A DNA stretch of 64,000 nucleotides. Origin: Manduca sexta (lineage: Eukaryota > Arthropoda > Insecta > Lepidoptera > Sphingidae). Shown piece after piece: positions 11,665 to 23,109 of this stretch. A program made the position numbers and the translations under genes. Under the pieces are notes generated by a model, which did not search any database, was not told the origin of the DNA, and saw nothing but the letters and a program-made list of their open reading frames with translations. The stretch is from assembly GCF_014839805.1 (NCBI RefSeq), contig NC_051134.1, positions 8,277,170 through 8,341,169 of the forward strand, written 5' to 3'. Every line of letters begins with the position of its first letter. Position 1 is the stretch's first letter.

Positions 11665-11737
11665 GTTTCCGTGGTGTAGCGGTTATCACATCTGCCTAAC
11701 ACGCAGAAGGCCCCCGGTTCGATCCCGGGCGGAAACA
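11665..11737 (+). tRNA. tRNA-Val-AAC: tRNA-Val (anticodon AAC)
   Basis: A 73-nt cloverleaf. The acceptor stem GTTTCCG pairs with CGGAAAC and the discriminator is A. The anticodon stem TCTGC/GCAGA carries the loop CTAACAC, giving anticodon AAC. The T arm is CCCGG-TTCGATC-CCGGG. Internal promoters are visible as box A TGGTGTAGCGG and box B GGTTCGATCCC. CCA is not encoded, as expected for a eukaryotic gene. A run of seven T directly downstream is the pol III terminator. The sequence is identical to the tRNA-Val on the opposite strand at 13486-13558, and both are preceded by GATATA. No intron. It decodes GTT, and GTC by modification to inosine (general knowledge). I see no mismatch that would suggest a pseudogene. 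Confidence 0.97.
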
Positions 11738-11739
11738 TG

Positions 11740-11746
11740 TTTTTTT
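11740..11746 (+). terminator. Pol III terminator of tRNA-Val
   Basis: Seven consecutive T starting 3 nt after the tRNA 3' end. Confidence 0.85.
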
Positions 11747-11917
11747 ATTGTAATATCAGTATTAGCTTCTTGTCCTCTGCCTGCAGTATTGGAATACAAG
11801 CGTGAGCTTGTAATAAATTTTAAAATAGTATCAATAAGGTAACATAGCACAGGCTCTCTTCATCCAGTTAAAAACAATTTGTGTAAGATTCCTTCATTTT
11901 CCAACGACCAGGGCCCT

Positions 11918-12092
11918 TATTCTGTATGATAGTGTAAACGCGTAACGCGGCCGTGTCATGTTATGTTCGAGAAATTTGTGTGAAATGGTATTCTGTAAGC
12001 CAAATTTCTATAGTACTAAACATGATGGGTTGTGTTACGTGCTTGTTACGCACTGTCAAAATAACGTGCGGGATAAAGAATAAGGCCCCTGG
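11918..12092. mobile_element. Putative MITE with imperfect terminal inverted repeats
   Basis: CCAGGGCCCTTATTCT at the left end and AGAATAAGGCCCCTGG at the right are inverted copies with one mismatch over 16 bp. Sub-terminal CGTAACGCGG and CGTAACACAA blocks are also in inverted arrangement. No target-site duplication is visible, so the superfamily is unassigned. Confidence 0.5.
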
Positions 12093-12094
12093 CT

Positions 12095-12352
12095 GGTAGA
12101 AACAGTTTTGTACGGGCATGGCAACGTAAGCCCACTGCACGTGGTGGTAAGTCCAGTGGGGTCCAGTAGAATGTCGACTGACGAGAGATGGTTAACTCTC
12201 GGCAATCGATACAATTATGCCGGCCTGTTGGTACCGGATATATACAGGCTGATGACCGAACGCGACACACTTACCTGAGCCACTATGGCGGGTTTTAACA
12301 CCTTATGTACAGTGGCTATCCAGTTGGATATAAAATATATCCTATTACCAGC
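12095..12352 (-). repeat. Dispersed retroposon, family C
   Basis: An almost complete copy running from about CCACTGCACGTGGTGGTAAG to the shared boundary GGATATAAAATATATCCTATTACCAGC. It directly abuts the MITE ending at 12092, so one probably inserted next to or into the other. Confidence 0.7.
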
Positions 12353-12354
12353 TA

Positions 12355-13480
12355 AGTGTACTAAGGAGTCGATGAGTTCATTCTATCCCATTATATCGCT
12401 ATAAAGGTCACAATGAATCCTTGACACATGTGTTTTTTCAAATCGTAAAACAATTTGACACAACCCATTCACCCGTAAAATTCACAAATATTTACGAAAA
12501 TTACTTATTAACCCTCTCGCGTACACCGAACAATAAACACCGTAGCATATTAAAATCTAAGCACACAGTAAAGCCGATATTAATATACAAGCTCATGTAA
12601 ATCGTTTAATTACAGTGACCGTAATCCGGTGCAGATGACCTGCTTCTGATACCTACGTTACTGTTTAACTCAAACACGGGTTGAATTTATTAATCGGCCT
12701 CGCGGACCGACGCAAATATTGCAGGCTTCGGTGTAGTACAGGGAACGTAGTAAGGCAATGAAGATATTTTATAATTCGCGATTGAATTGTTAAGAATATA
12801 ACTTTGATAACAGACTTTTACTTTTAATTTGTTTTACGCAAAGAAATACAGGAGTTTTGGTAGGGTAAGGTCATAATGAAAATTTTGGGCTAATTAACTA
12901 ATGCGGTCTTATCGGTTATCTGTGATGTCGATATCTGTCTTTAAACAGGTTAAATTTAAATGCTTATAAAAAATGTATAAATACTGTTAATAAAAGAATT
13001 TATATCAATGTATTTCCATTTGTATTCATTACCAGTTTAAAGCACTAATATAGATATAAATTATCTGCATTATCATTTCTCATGATGCAATCCACTACAA
13101 TAATTCCAACATCAACGCTGACTCGACTATCTGTTACACACGAACTGTGTCCGAACCTGGCTTAAGTAATTAACATGATGTCGATGGTGGATGTTTTAAT
13201 AACTGGCGCTCGGTCGCTCCGGCCCGATTGTTTGCTCGTTGGAGTCGCGACCGTGTGAGGGTTAAGCGTTACCTTGGGAAAGTGTTGAGTATGATGTTTA
13301 GACGAGGTATGAATTTGCTAATTTTTTGGTATTGACGATAGATGTGTTCCTTCACTAATAGGACGCTACATTACTACTGAGTATTAAGCCTACTTTTTTT
13401 CAGGGAGAACAGTTATCCCAGAAAAACTCTTCAACACTAGTTGGGTGGATATAAAATAAGATTTTAAAAATAGAAGCAAA
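12355..13480. other. Unique interval between the tRNA-Val genes
   Basis: AT-rich; no gene or repeat copy recognised. A small GC-rich patch lies at 13200-13265. Confidence 0.45.
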
Positions 13481-13482
13481 AA
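13478..13482 (-). terminator. Pol III terminator of the second tRNA-Val
   Basis: Five consecutive T in the transcribed (minus) sense, starting 4 nt after the tRNA 3' end. Confidence 0.75.
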
Positions 13483-13485
13483 TAA

Positions 13486-13558
13486 TGTTTCCGCCCGGGA
13501 TCGAACCGGGGGCCTTCTGCGTGTTAGGCAGATGTGATAACCGCTACACCACGGAAAC
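13486..13558 (-). tRNA. tRNA-Val-AAC: tRNA-Val (anticodon AAC), second copy
   Basis: The reverse complement folds into the same 73-nt cloverleaf as 11665-11737, and the two match at every position, including the AAC anticodon, box A TGGTGTAGCGG, box B GGTTCGATCCC and discriminator A. A short T run follows in the minus sense. The upstream GATATA is also shared, but the flanks diverge quickly beyond it. The genes therefore face each other with their 3' ends about 1.75 kb apart. Identity with diverged flanks fits two functional paralogues under selection or gene conversion. A recent large duplication is less likely. No sign of pseudogenisation. Confidence 0.97.
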
Positions 13559-13559
13559 T

Positions 13560-15370
13560 ATATCTGGTACTGACCAATGTAGAGCTCAGTCCGCGCGCAC
13601 TTACGCGGTGAAAGTAAATTCAATGTAGATAACATGAATGATATAATCATATTATACAACTGGTCGTGCAGTAATTGAAATTCGACAGTCGAATTTAATA
13701 CGTTTGTAAAACATATTATATATAAATTTTATTTCTCTGCACTCCTCTATACATTTTAACTATGCTGAATTTCACATACTTACGAGCTCCCAATGTTTAA
13801 AAAGAGGAACAAAGTTTTTCGTTCACGTATTAATATATAAAATTATATATTATTATATACGTATATAATGATATTTCAATGTAGAGATTAACATGTTGAA
13901 ACATAACACAACAGGCCGGTATTATCTGATGTAAGATACCGTTATGTAGTGTTAGGTAATTTGATTTTATGCGACAGAATGACGAAAAGAATGACACGTG
14001 GAATTTACATTATCTAGAATATTGAAGTACAAAACATTGTACTGTGCGTGTACTCTGCTGATTCATGAGATGTCAATTCTCGTTAAGCTTGGTAAATACA
14101 GCAGCAATGTCCTTCGAATCGGAATATAACAGTGCTTCAATATTATTGATGGTAGAAATATTCAACAAAATAGTCCTTGCTCGAGAGAATGTACAAGAAG
14201 GTACCTACTTAGATTTTATATTATGAAGTACTTTGGTTGGTTTTGGTGACAATAAATCATATACTATTTATTTTTTATTTCAATAGTGTTGGCATATTTA
14301 TGCCGACAAAACCATTTCCAGAACTGATTTCGAACCCGTATCACAAGCACGGACTCAAACTATATTGCTAAACCACGAACCCTTCAAAGAGCATTGTATA
14401 TTTAAGTCCCCTAATATTATTTTAAGGGTATTCGGTGCAATGACGGGGTGGTTACACCTGGCGGCTCATTGTTCCCAACACAAAGATCGAATCATATCGA
14501 TCGAGGCGCGTGTTTCGCCAAATTATGAGATGAATGAGGTATGATACAAGCAGGCTCTAGTAGAAATAGTTTATTAGGTGGGTATTTTTAGACAGTTGAA
14601 TGGATAGACGAGGCTGTGTAGAGGCTAGTAAGTAAGAAGCAGTTCACCCAGTAATATTTTTAAATCAAATCATGATTAACTGACACACCAGCGAATATAT
14701 TGTTAATATACCTAATAATAAATTAATATATTAAAACGAGCATAATCCATAGGCTTTTAATTATAAAATACTGAATGGCGGTACGCTGTGCTCATTACCC
14801 TGAGACAAAAAAAAATTACATGATATGTAGAGTTTGGATTCAAACTGGTCAACTGGTAATCCGCCAGATCATCTAGAGATAGAATAATAGGTGGCAAACA
14901 CCTTGAGCATGCTACCATGGGATGGCTTTTTGTAAGTTAGTGTAGCTACATTTACTCAAAAAGAAAGATCCTACCACGTGGTAGTGTGCACAAGTTGTTT
15001 GCCGGCTATTATACCTATTACGATGGACTGCGGAATAACGGAATTAAACTCAACAAAAACCGCCATTTCCAAATTCCCACATACGATATAATTCTTAATA
15101 ACGAAACAAAGGTCGGCTGTATCTGACCAACAATCGCGAACGATGCGGGCGCGAAAGGAAATTATTAATTTCGACCATTAAACACTACCTCCAGCAATTG
15201 GTGCGGACGGACAAAAAGGGTCCCCTTTGTACCCGCACTTATTAAAAGGTATTCGTAGGTGATCTTTGTCATAATTGGGATGGTTATTACTTGGCTAATG
15301 CTGGATTTCATGGTTTTATGACAAAGAGGTGGAGGTATACACCTAAAGTTAAGACTAATGTTCCAAACAT
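13560..15370. other. Unique interval, no gene recognised
   Basis: AT-rich with scattered GC-richer spots (14440-14520 and 15110-15240). No repeat copy of the described families and no recognised ORF. Confidence 0.4.
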
Positions 15371-15372
15371 TT

Positions 15373-15470
15373 GCCTCGCTTCACCGCTCGTCATAAAATG
15401 TGTTTCACTGCCAAACCTGGGTTACAGGAGTTCCAGTGGTAGGTGTAAGTGTGGTGGATGTCCAAAGTCT
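15373..15470 (+). repeat. Dispersed repeat family F (copy 1)
   Basis: About 98 bp matches the minus strand of 18231-18325. Shared blocks are CGCTTCACCGCTCG / AGCTTCACTGCTCG, ATAAAATGTGTTTCACTGC / ACAAAATGCGTGCCACTGC, and CTGGGTTACAGGAGTT followed by CAGTGGTAGGTGTAAG. The second copy lies about 230-325 bp beyond the stop codon of a retroelement ORF on the same strand, so this may be the 3'UTR of that LINE family. Confidence 0.5.
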
Positions 15471-15474
15471 ATTT

Positions 15475-17605
15475 TAGTTGCTAAGCAATATGCTAACAAG
15501 TGTTTTTTTGGAAGCAAAACGGGATATGTATAATTATTGGGTTAAATGAGACATAATATTTAATATGTGATATGAAATATATATTTTATCCTGCATGAGT
15601 TTAAGACAATACAATACATAGATTCTTAATTTTGTAAGACGTTTTTATTGATGGGCTTTCACCATATCAGGTGAGCGGGTTACTCACCTCGTTGTTCCAC
15701 TGTCAAATATCTGAATTCCAATCATAATGTACCCCTCATCGCGCACTAAAATATCCGAAGCCAAGATTAATGAGGGTCCATTTTTACCTTTTGATGTAAA
15801 ACTATCACAAAACGGAGGGTTAACACGGAACCTTTTACGGGATGCGGGTAGTTTGTACCTAACTATGTTCTTTCTATTAACCGAAGCGTGCGGGCACCTT
15901 TACAAAGTGCTTTTATTTAATTTCACACGTTTTAAGTTACACATGGGTACAAAGGGTCGTTTGTAGCTAGTTTAGTTTTTGAGGGTTGGATTTCACTTAG
16001 TGCCGTCGGATTGCATTTAGTGATTAACATGCGGTCTACCTTACCAGTTAGAGATTTTGGATTTAAGGGTTATGTTATAGTATGATTCGGATGAGCTGGG
16101 GAAGCTTCATAAATCCGGTGTCATTCAATGAGTTTAATAAATACAACAGTTTAAGACAGTATTTCCAAGAGGAACATTGAAGTTAATTGTGGTCAGCTGT
16201 AAATCTAGGCCAAATATTTTTCATAATTTGCATAAAAAATGTGTTGAGCCGAACCAACTTCGGGGTAAATAAAAATAAAAATAAGCACTCATAGTGTTAG
16301 GGTTATACACATTACATAATATACAAAATTTTACTTAACTTCAAACTTAGACACAGCGTTGAACCGCTGATGAGCTGGCATGTCATCTGATGACAATAAG
16401 AATCATTGATGCGCTAATGAACTTAAATGAAAGAAGTCATGAACAAATACATTCATAGAGGAGTATGAATATTTTTGGGGATAGGATACCAACTTGGCGA
16501 AGTTCAACTACGTGGTGGACACAAAATATTAGTAAGAGTCACGGGGCAGTTCGTGTACGGTCCAGCTGCAGCACCTAGTCTACACGCGCCCGTACCTGCG
16601 ACAGTCGCTCTCTCAATTGCCTGTTATGTGGGTCGATGGCACAGGAGTGGGGTGGAGTTGGACTATTGCTTTATTTAAAGATATACCATTCGTGTACATA
16701 TTATGTTCATGTTGGATGATAAAAATTTATATAATATGCTAGTAGGACTAGATATATTATGTATTAGAACATAGTGACGACATGGCAAAAAGTGATATTG
16801 TTTTTTTTCGATGAGGTGCTTTTGAGTTCGACCGCTGTTTTCCTTTGGGTTAGCTGGCATAAATCTCGTTTAAATTGTTGTTGATATAGTAATTAGAAAA
16901 TCCACTTAGGACTTATATGACTAGTATAATTGCAATTATTAAGTTATGTCTAACTTATTTCTAATCTCCATATTAGCAAAATTCTACACAATCATATACA
17001 TAACAATATACAGTATATTAAATTCACCAAGCTACTTGTCCTTCCTTTAACGAGGTTTAAAAAGAGTGCGGATAAAAAGAGTCCCCGTAGGCAACCAATC
17101 AGGTGGACCGCTTACTCGACTGCCGACTAAGGCAATAATAATAATCCAAAAAATATCACTGCACTGCGTCTCTACAGCTCTCCCTGTCCCGCCGTAAACT
17201 CTATTAACTAAATTGTAGCTTCGACCGGCGCGCCACCTGGCGGGCTGTCACCTTAACTGCCAATTGTGACTCTACCACGGACGTATTAGCTTTATTGTCC
17301 TCTTCAATTAAGAGGATCGTTTTCCTCCTCTGTCTCTACATGAGTAATTTTAGAACTCTCGGAAATAGAGCTCTCAATTGGGGTCAATTTTTACCTCGTG
17401 TTCACGTGTTTAAGATCCTATTTTTGGTACGTTAATCGGGTGTGAAGGTCATTGGAAAGAATTTTAAGGAATTATTGCCTGATTTGACTGTGGGCACGGA
17501 ATCCCATTTGGTGTATAAGGTTTGCATACCACTGTTGGGCATGGTGTTAATGTATTAAATAGTAAGGCTTTTCGTCCAACACACATGTATTGGTATAATT
17601 TGTAA
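15475..17605. other. Unique interval, no gene recognised
   Basis: No repeat of the described families. 16475-16680 and 17035-17290 are GC-richer; the latter has CCAAT followed closely by CAGGTGG and a GCGCGCCACCTGGCGGG block. These are weak hints of regulatory DNA. Confidence 0.4.
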
Positions 17606-17619
17606 TATCTTTAGAATTC

Positions 17620-17853
17620 GTATACACATACTCAAGCCTTTTATCCCTGAAGTGGGCAGAGGCGTAACTGGTGCAGCCACTTAACGCCGTGTGTATTCCG
17701 TCCCATGATGTGATAGAGGGCGAGCCTATCGCCATATCGGACAAATATTCCATACTGAGTAGAAAAACCCAATATCAATTTGCCTGACCCGGGGATCGCA
17801 CCCGAGACCTCAACATTGCAGTCGTACCGTCAATATAACTACGCCATGGGCAG
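17620..17853 (-). repeat. tRNA-derived SINE family A with target-site duplication
   Basis: A nearly full copy. The tRNA-like head at the right end reads TGGCGTAGTTATATT in the minus sense (box A type), with a partly decayed box B. The body carries the GGCGATAGGCTCGCCCTCTA and ATCACATCATGGGACGGA blocks. The 12-bp TCTTTAGAATTC occurs at 17608-17619 and again at 17854-17865 and is the target-site duplication. Confidence 0.85.
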
Positions 17854-18230
17854 TCTTTAGAATTCCTGTATAAAATATAATTTTATTAGACCCAAATGTT
17901 CTAACGTAACAATTACGAAACTGTTAGCATGAATTTGATAAACATATCACCCTTATTCAATTAAATGCAAATCGTGTAAAACACACGTACACCATTACCC
18001 TGGGCAATTATGATCGACGTCTGTCTGATTACCGTCAATTGGACGGCGCGGTGATGCGGGTTTCGGGGAATGACCACCTCTCGTTAACTGCTTGTTCGTT
18101 TGTTTGTATTACTAGTGATTATTATTAGTAGAAGCTCAGAAACTGAAGTGTTACCTGATCGTCAGGTTAGCACTCATTTTCCAAACATTATTTTTTAATG
18201 GTGTATAGTTATTCCGATTGAATTTGTTAG

Positions 18231-18325
18231 AGACTTTCCCGCCCTCACACCCACCACTACAACTCCTGTAAGCCAGGATCAGCAGTGGCACGCATTTTGT
18301 GACACCGAGCAGTGAAGCTCGGCGA
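18231..18325 (-). repeat. Dispersed repeat family F (copy 2)
   Basis: The minus-strand counterpart of 15373-15470. It lies downstream, in the same sense, of the R1-clade pseudogene whose ORF ends at 18557, which fits a shared 3'UTR. No poly(A) is visible further downstream. Confidence 0.5.
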
Positions 18326-18556
18326 GTCTCAGGGAAAACTAATATATCATTATCCCGCAACGAAATTAATCAAATAGAAAAAATAGGGAGGAGTTGGAAA
18401 TATTAATTGTCCACTTCCCTCCAGAGCAATGCGGGTGACAAAATCATGATGTAAGGAGGCGATTTAACCTCAAGGATAGGGACGTTTACAACTAGATAAG
18501 CTAGTTATAAAGCACCACGGATAAAATTAAATGAAAGGGTCCTATCACATGAGCTG

Positions 18557-20325
18557 TTAGATTTGATTACAATAGGCATGGCAAAAACGCCGGAAAGCAC
18601 GGAAATTCCGTCTAGTTTCAACAAGGTCCATGTAGTATACAACCCCAGATGTTATTTGCATACTGTTTAACATGATGTTGCGCTCTTCATGCCAGAGACC
18701 ACACTCCCAAAGTACGTGATGAGCAGATTGTTCAACCTCGTAACCAGGTGTAGAGCATGGGCACGCAGGAGAATCAACCAGCCTAAATGAGAACAGTTTA
18801 CCCTTAAAATTACCATGGCCGGTAAGAAATTGCGATACACAGTAATCTATTTCTAGCCAAGTTTTAATTAGGCGATCGCGAACGTACGGAAAGTATTTAT
18901 ATAAATGACGCCCTTTCGAAGACGAGTCCCACCTACATTGCCATTCATTTAATAACTCGTTGTGTACATCAGTGTGCGTTTTAAATAGTCTATCGATTCT
19001 TAAGAGCTCGCGAGACGTAAGAAACTTTTTATCCATATCCTCTCTGGTTGAGTAATACATAGCGGCGCGACGCTGTGCCTCCAAATCGACAGGGAGTACA
19101 CCCGCGAGGACAGGCAAAGCTTCTGTACTAACAGTTCTATACGCCTTGCACAAGAATATCAACGCCAATCGTTGACTCTGGAGCAGTTTCCTGCGCACAG
19201 CACCGATAGTTGCCCTATCGGCCCATACAGGTGATCCGTATGTAATGCGAGCTAAGTAAGTCGCTCCATAGATGATTTTGAGCGTAGTGAAAGATAGTCC
19301 CCACGTAGAGGTCGATATCCTTGTCAAGGCGTAAAAGTTACGTTTTGATTATTCCCCGACGTTTTTTATATGCTCTAGAAAGGAAAAATTTCGTTCTAAA
19401 ATCAAACCTAAATAACAAACCGATTCTTTCCTTTTTACAACAATATTATTAAATTTTATTCGCGGCGGTGATTTTAATATACCTTTTAAAAGCAGTTGGA
19501 ACGTTTTGTGAGGTACGAATGTAAGGCGATTTCTTTCACCCCATTCAGATATTAATTGTAAACACGTATCCGCCAAACTTTCAAGCCCCGATCTACTATT
19601 AGATTCTATTAGTAAGAGGCCGTCATCCGCATATCCGGTTAAAGTGCATCCTACAGGTAAGGGAATTGAAAGAAAATCATCGAAGCTCAAATTCCATAAA
19701 TAAGGACCTACAACTGAGCCTTGTGGACATCCCATACTCAGCGACTTCGACACGGCATGGTGGCCGAGTTTCAGTTTGGATGTTCCGTACGAGAAGTATG
19801 AATAAATTAGGGAATATATATTCCTATAGCAGCCTCGTATTTTTAACTTAAGAAGTATCATAGGCCACCAAGCATTGTCGAAGGCACCGGAGATGTCTAA
19901 GAAGATACCGAGTACATATTTATGTTCCGATATACTTACTGTTCTTCTAACCGATATTGCCGCGTCTGTAGTCGACCTACCTATGATTGAATTTGTTAGA
20001 TTGTACATACATAACATCACGCATTTTATCCCCGAAGGGGTATGCAGAGGCGCCACTAGGGCACCCACTTTTCGCCAAGTATGTTCCGTCCCATGATGTG
20101 ATAGGGGGCGAGCCTATCGCCATATCGCCACAAATTCCAGACTCCGGGCTGATACTGAGCAGAAAAACCCAAATATCACTTTGCCCGACCCGGGATTCGA
20201 ACCCAGGACCTCAGAGCGCTATTGTACCGGACGTGCAATACAACTACGCCACCGAGGCAGTCTTTTTTGTTAGATTGTGAGGGTAGTTAACTAGCCTATT
20301 TACAAAAAAAAACTTTCTAGGAGAC
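18557..20325 (-). pseudogene. R1-clade reverse transcriptase ORF2, interrupted pseudogene
   Basis: Read on the minus strand, one frame runs from about 20320 to the stop at 18557, with a SINE inside it (20005-20265). Reverse transcriptase landmarks in order are GIFLDISGAFDNAWW (first catalytic Asp), MGCPQGSVVGPYLWNL, the YADD catalytic box (YADDGLLLI), KTFQLLLKG and VCYLGLILERNFSF. The thumb region STSTWGLSF follows, and the C-terminal part carries CPC...HH...C (PACPCSTPGYEVEQSAHHVL then WEC), the R1-clade Cys/His motif. An in-frame TAA at 19349-19351 breaks the protein; the frame is unchanged on both sides. Reading through the SINE flank restores continuity up to about 20320, where an in-frame TAG and loss of similarity suggest 5' truncation. 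Endonuclease and ORF1 are absent. Non-functional. Confidence 0.85.
20005..20265 (-). repeat. tRNA-derived SINE family A inserted in the reverse transcriptase pseudogene
   Basis: A full-length copy. In the minus sense it starts GACTGCCTCGGTGGCGTAG with box A TGGCGTAGTTG. Box B is GGTTCGAATCC, inside CCTGGGTTCGAATCCCGGG. The body is followed by a short ATGTTATGTATGT tail. The 13-bp TTTGTTAGATTGT at 19992-20004 is repeated at 20266-20278 and is the target-site duplication. The SINE interrupts the retroelement frame, so it arrived later. Confidence 0.92.
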
Positions 20326-20329
20326 TATA

Positions 20330-22305
20330 TTATCATTGTTGAAGACATTTTGATTTGAATTCAATATGCGTAAGTTTAAACTATAATTATTGTTTTTTTT
20401 TTTGCGTTATTAGACTTAATTTTAATACCTAGCAATTACCTATCTATAATCAAAATGACGTCACTTAGACAATAAAATAATAATAAATCTGGCACTTACG
20501 ATTTCGGTAGTGGTCCAGGGTAGTCGAGCAGGGGACAAGCCGCTCCCACGTCACGCGGCACCGTACGGGAGCTGTGAATACGTGTTCAATGAATTGTACT
20601 CTTCAAATCAATTGCTATTGGTAGCTTCTGTACTTTAAATAATAACGTGATGAGTAATCATATCAGTACATTGTCCCTTTAAATGGACATCTTATGAATG
20701 ATTAAGGCAATAAATAGCATCATAATATGGTTGAAAAAGATAATTTCCTTAAAACTTATTTTTCGTTAATAGTTATATAGCTAGATAACATTGTAAGTAT
20801 CTTTATGTGAAAGAGAACCTGAGACGGTATCTCGGCTTTATTCTAGTGAAGCCAAGGTAAGATCCTTTTTTTTTTAGCTGTATTAACTGAAATCTACTTG
20901 TAAAAGCTATATACAACTCATTAAAATTAATAATAGCAAATCTCATCAACAATAACAGAAAATTACCGCGGAAAAAAATCCGTGGCACTTAGTGCAAGTT
21001 CTGTGGGATTACCGCGCGTCCATAGGGGACGCTCTCACGTGGCGACGCGTGCCCAGGGGAGAGGCACAGGGGAAGGTAATGCAATATTTGTTCGGCGACA
21101 CACGGCGACACGCGTGTGCTGCTATTGTCTGCTATTGGGGACAGAGGTGGGTAACTTTTGGCAGTAAAAAGTTTATAAAAAATCAGATATTTATGAATCT
21201 TATGTAGTTTTAATTTGCCATAGAGGTCACTTGTAGTGATATTTTATAATTGAATTCTAAGCAATGTTATGACTGTGTTATGATGAACGATATAATGTTA
21301 CTAGAATTAACAATTTAGAACCCAGCAAGAGAACTTTAGCATCCAAGACCATTGTCAAATGTATATAATATTGTGTACATTAATTTCAATAAATGTTACA
21401 TTATAATGACTTATTAAAACTTAATTGGTGTCCAAAAATTGTTTTATACCACTGCAAATAACGGTAATCCGTGCACATGGGGTGCAACGATAAAAAGATA
21501 ATGCGGCCCTCAGTCGCGTGCGCATAAAAAACTGCTTTAATGACGCACCTATAGTCGGCGGCTTATCGCGCCTGCGCCCCAGTCTCCCCAAACAAATGAG
21601 CTTAATCATACCTCGGAGGGGAGGCAGGGGCAAAATAAACGTGCTGGCAGGAGGTCCCGAGTGTTTTTATTGGACGGTCAATGTCGCGAAAGTAATGCCC
21701 GGATTGCGTCCGTAATGATTTTTTAGCTTAGCGTTTTGATTTGCGAATTTTCGTAAATATTTGTATTGAGTCAATATAATATAAGCTGATGTAAGTGTTG
21801 TTATTTCTCGCTCCCGTTGAAAGATGCTGATTTATATTTAATTTAGTCCATTATGGGAACTTTGTGATACAGTAAGGTTAGGTTTGACTGATGTGATGGT
21901 ACTGCCTTTCTGACAATAGGGGACCGGCCTATGCTTGATTTTGTACATTATTCTATATATAATGGTTAAAAATACGAAAAAGAAGCACTGCTGCGAAAAC
22001 TGCATAAAAATTTGTTAAAAAATGAGCGAGCAATTCATATTTAAAATATTGTAATGTACAGAAGTGGGCGCGATGTGGGGATATCGCTTCATCTCTTTCT
22101 TTAGCACGCGTCGTAATTCCCGATGACGTCACATGTGGGTATTTCGTCTCTTTTCTGTTTCTTGTAAATTACCCTTTCCACCGTAATTCAAAGACTTATA
22201 ACTTGTTGATATTTTACCGGATTTAAATAATTATTTCTGTGTAAAGAACAAAAATGAGTCCGGTACCCTATTCTTACGATGGTTGAGAGATATAATGTTT
22301 CTCAT
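20330..22305. other. Unique interval with small GC islands
   Basis: AT-rich with a 13-T run near 20392. GC-rich patches lie at 20500-20580, 20995-21120 (GCGACGCGTG, repeated GGCGACACACGGCGACACGCG) and 21480-21640. No gene or described repeat copy. Confidence 0.4.
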
Positions 22306-22308
22306 TAA

Positions 22309-23107
22309 TCTATATATATAAAAATCAATCCCTATTTTCCTTGGTCGCGCCATCACGCGTGAACGGCTGGACCGATTAATTTTTTTTTGTTATGTTTGTT
22401 ATTGTCAGGAGAAGGTTCTTATGAAAGAAAAAAATCAAAAAATTGCGCGTAAAATTAGAAAATTTAAGAAAACTTAACGAAAATATTAATTTTATATAAG
22501 TCTCAATTGTTTGAAATAACTGTCAGCGATTGACAGAATGCGCGCTGCAAATCTATACTATTATATAAAGCTGAATAGTTTGTTTGTTTGTTTGTTTGTT
22601 TGAACGCGCTAATCTCAGGAACTACCGGTCCAAACCGAAAAAATATTTTTGCGTTGGATAGCCCTTTGTTTGTGGAGTGCTATAGGCTATATATCATCAC
22701 GCTATACCCAATAGGAGCGGAGCAGTAATGAAACATGTTGCATAAACGGGGACAATTTATTAGTTTTGAGAGCTTCCGTTGCGTGCGCTGCGTAAACGGT
22801 TAAAGTTATGCAACAATGATGTATGACGGGATTGTTCCTATTAAAAAGTTCTAAAAAATATTATTATAAAACAAAGTCCCCCACTGCATTTGTCTGCCTG
22901 AACGTGTTAAACTCAAAAACTACCTAACGCATTAAGATGAAATATGGTATGAAGACAGTTTGAGACCCTGGGAAGAGCATAGGCTCCCGGGAAACTACTA
23001 CTTTTATAACGGAAAACTTTAGCCTGAAAAACTTTATAACGCGGGCGGAGCCGCGGGCAAAAGCTAGTTCATAGATAAGACGGGACATCGTCTGTCGGGT
23101 CAACTAG
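22309..23107 (+). mobile_element. Non-autonomous Helitron (outer element)
   Basis: It starts with TC (TCTATATATATAAAAAT) after an A and ends with CTAG before a T, as Helitrons do. The 5' part includes GCGCCATCACGCGTGAACGG and AGGAGAAGGTTCTTATGAAAG, the 3' end GTCTGTCGGGTCAACTAG. The same family occurs intact and short on the minus strand at 38552-38782, which proves the outer boundaries. Another Helitron (22552-23067) sits inside it. Confidence 0.85.
22552..23067 (+). mobile_element. Non-autonomous Helitron nested in the outer one
   Basis: It starts TCTATACTATTATATAAAGC after A and ends with a GCGGGCGGAGCCGC hairpin region followed by AAAAGCTAG and T, the classical Helitron 3' end. A GTTT microsatellite lies near the 5' end. 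The same family is at 42548-43289 (minus) and, shortened, at 50698-50874. No Rep/helicase coding sequence is present, so it depends on a partner element. Confidence 0.88.
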
Positions 23108-23109
23108 TC

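Noticed and set aside
11409..11738. 109-codon minus frame containing FPPGIEPGAFCVLGRCDNRY
   Set aside because: It is the antisense translation of the tRNA-Val gene; such peptides are common artefacts in insect annotations.
20388..20405. Long T run as a possible poly(A) tail of a minus-sense retroelement
   Set aside because: No retroelement 3'UTR or ORF was found next to it in the right orientation.
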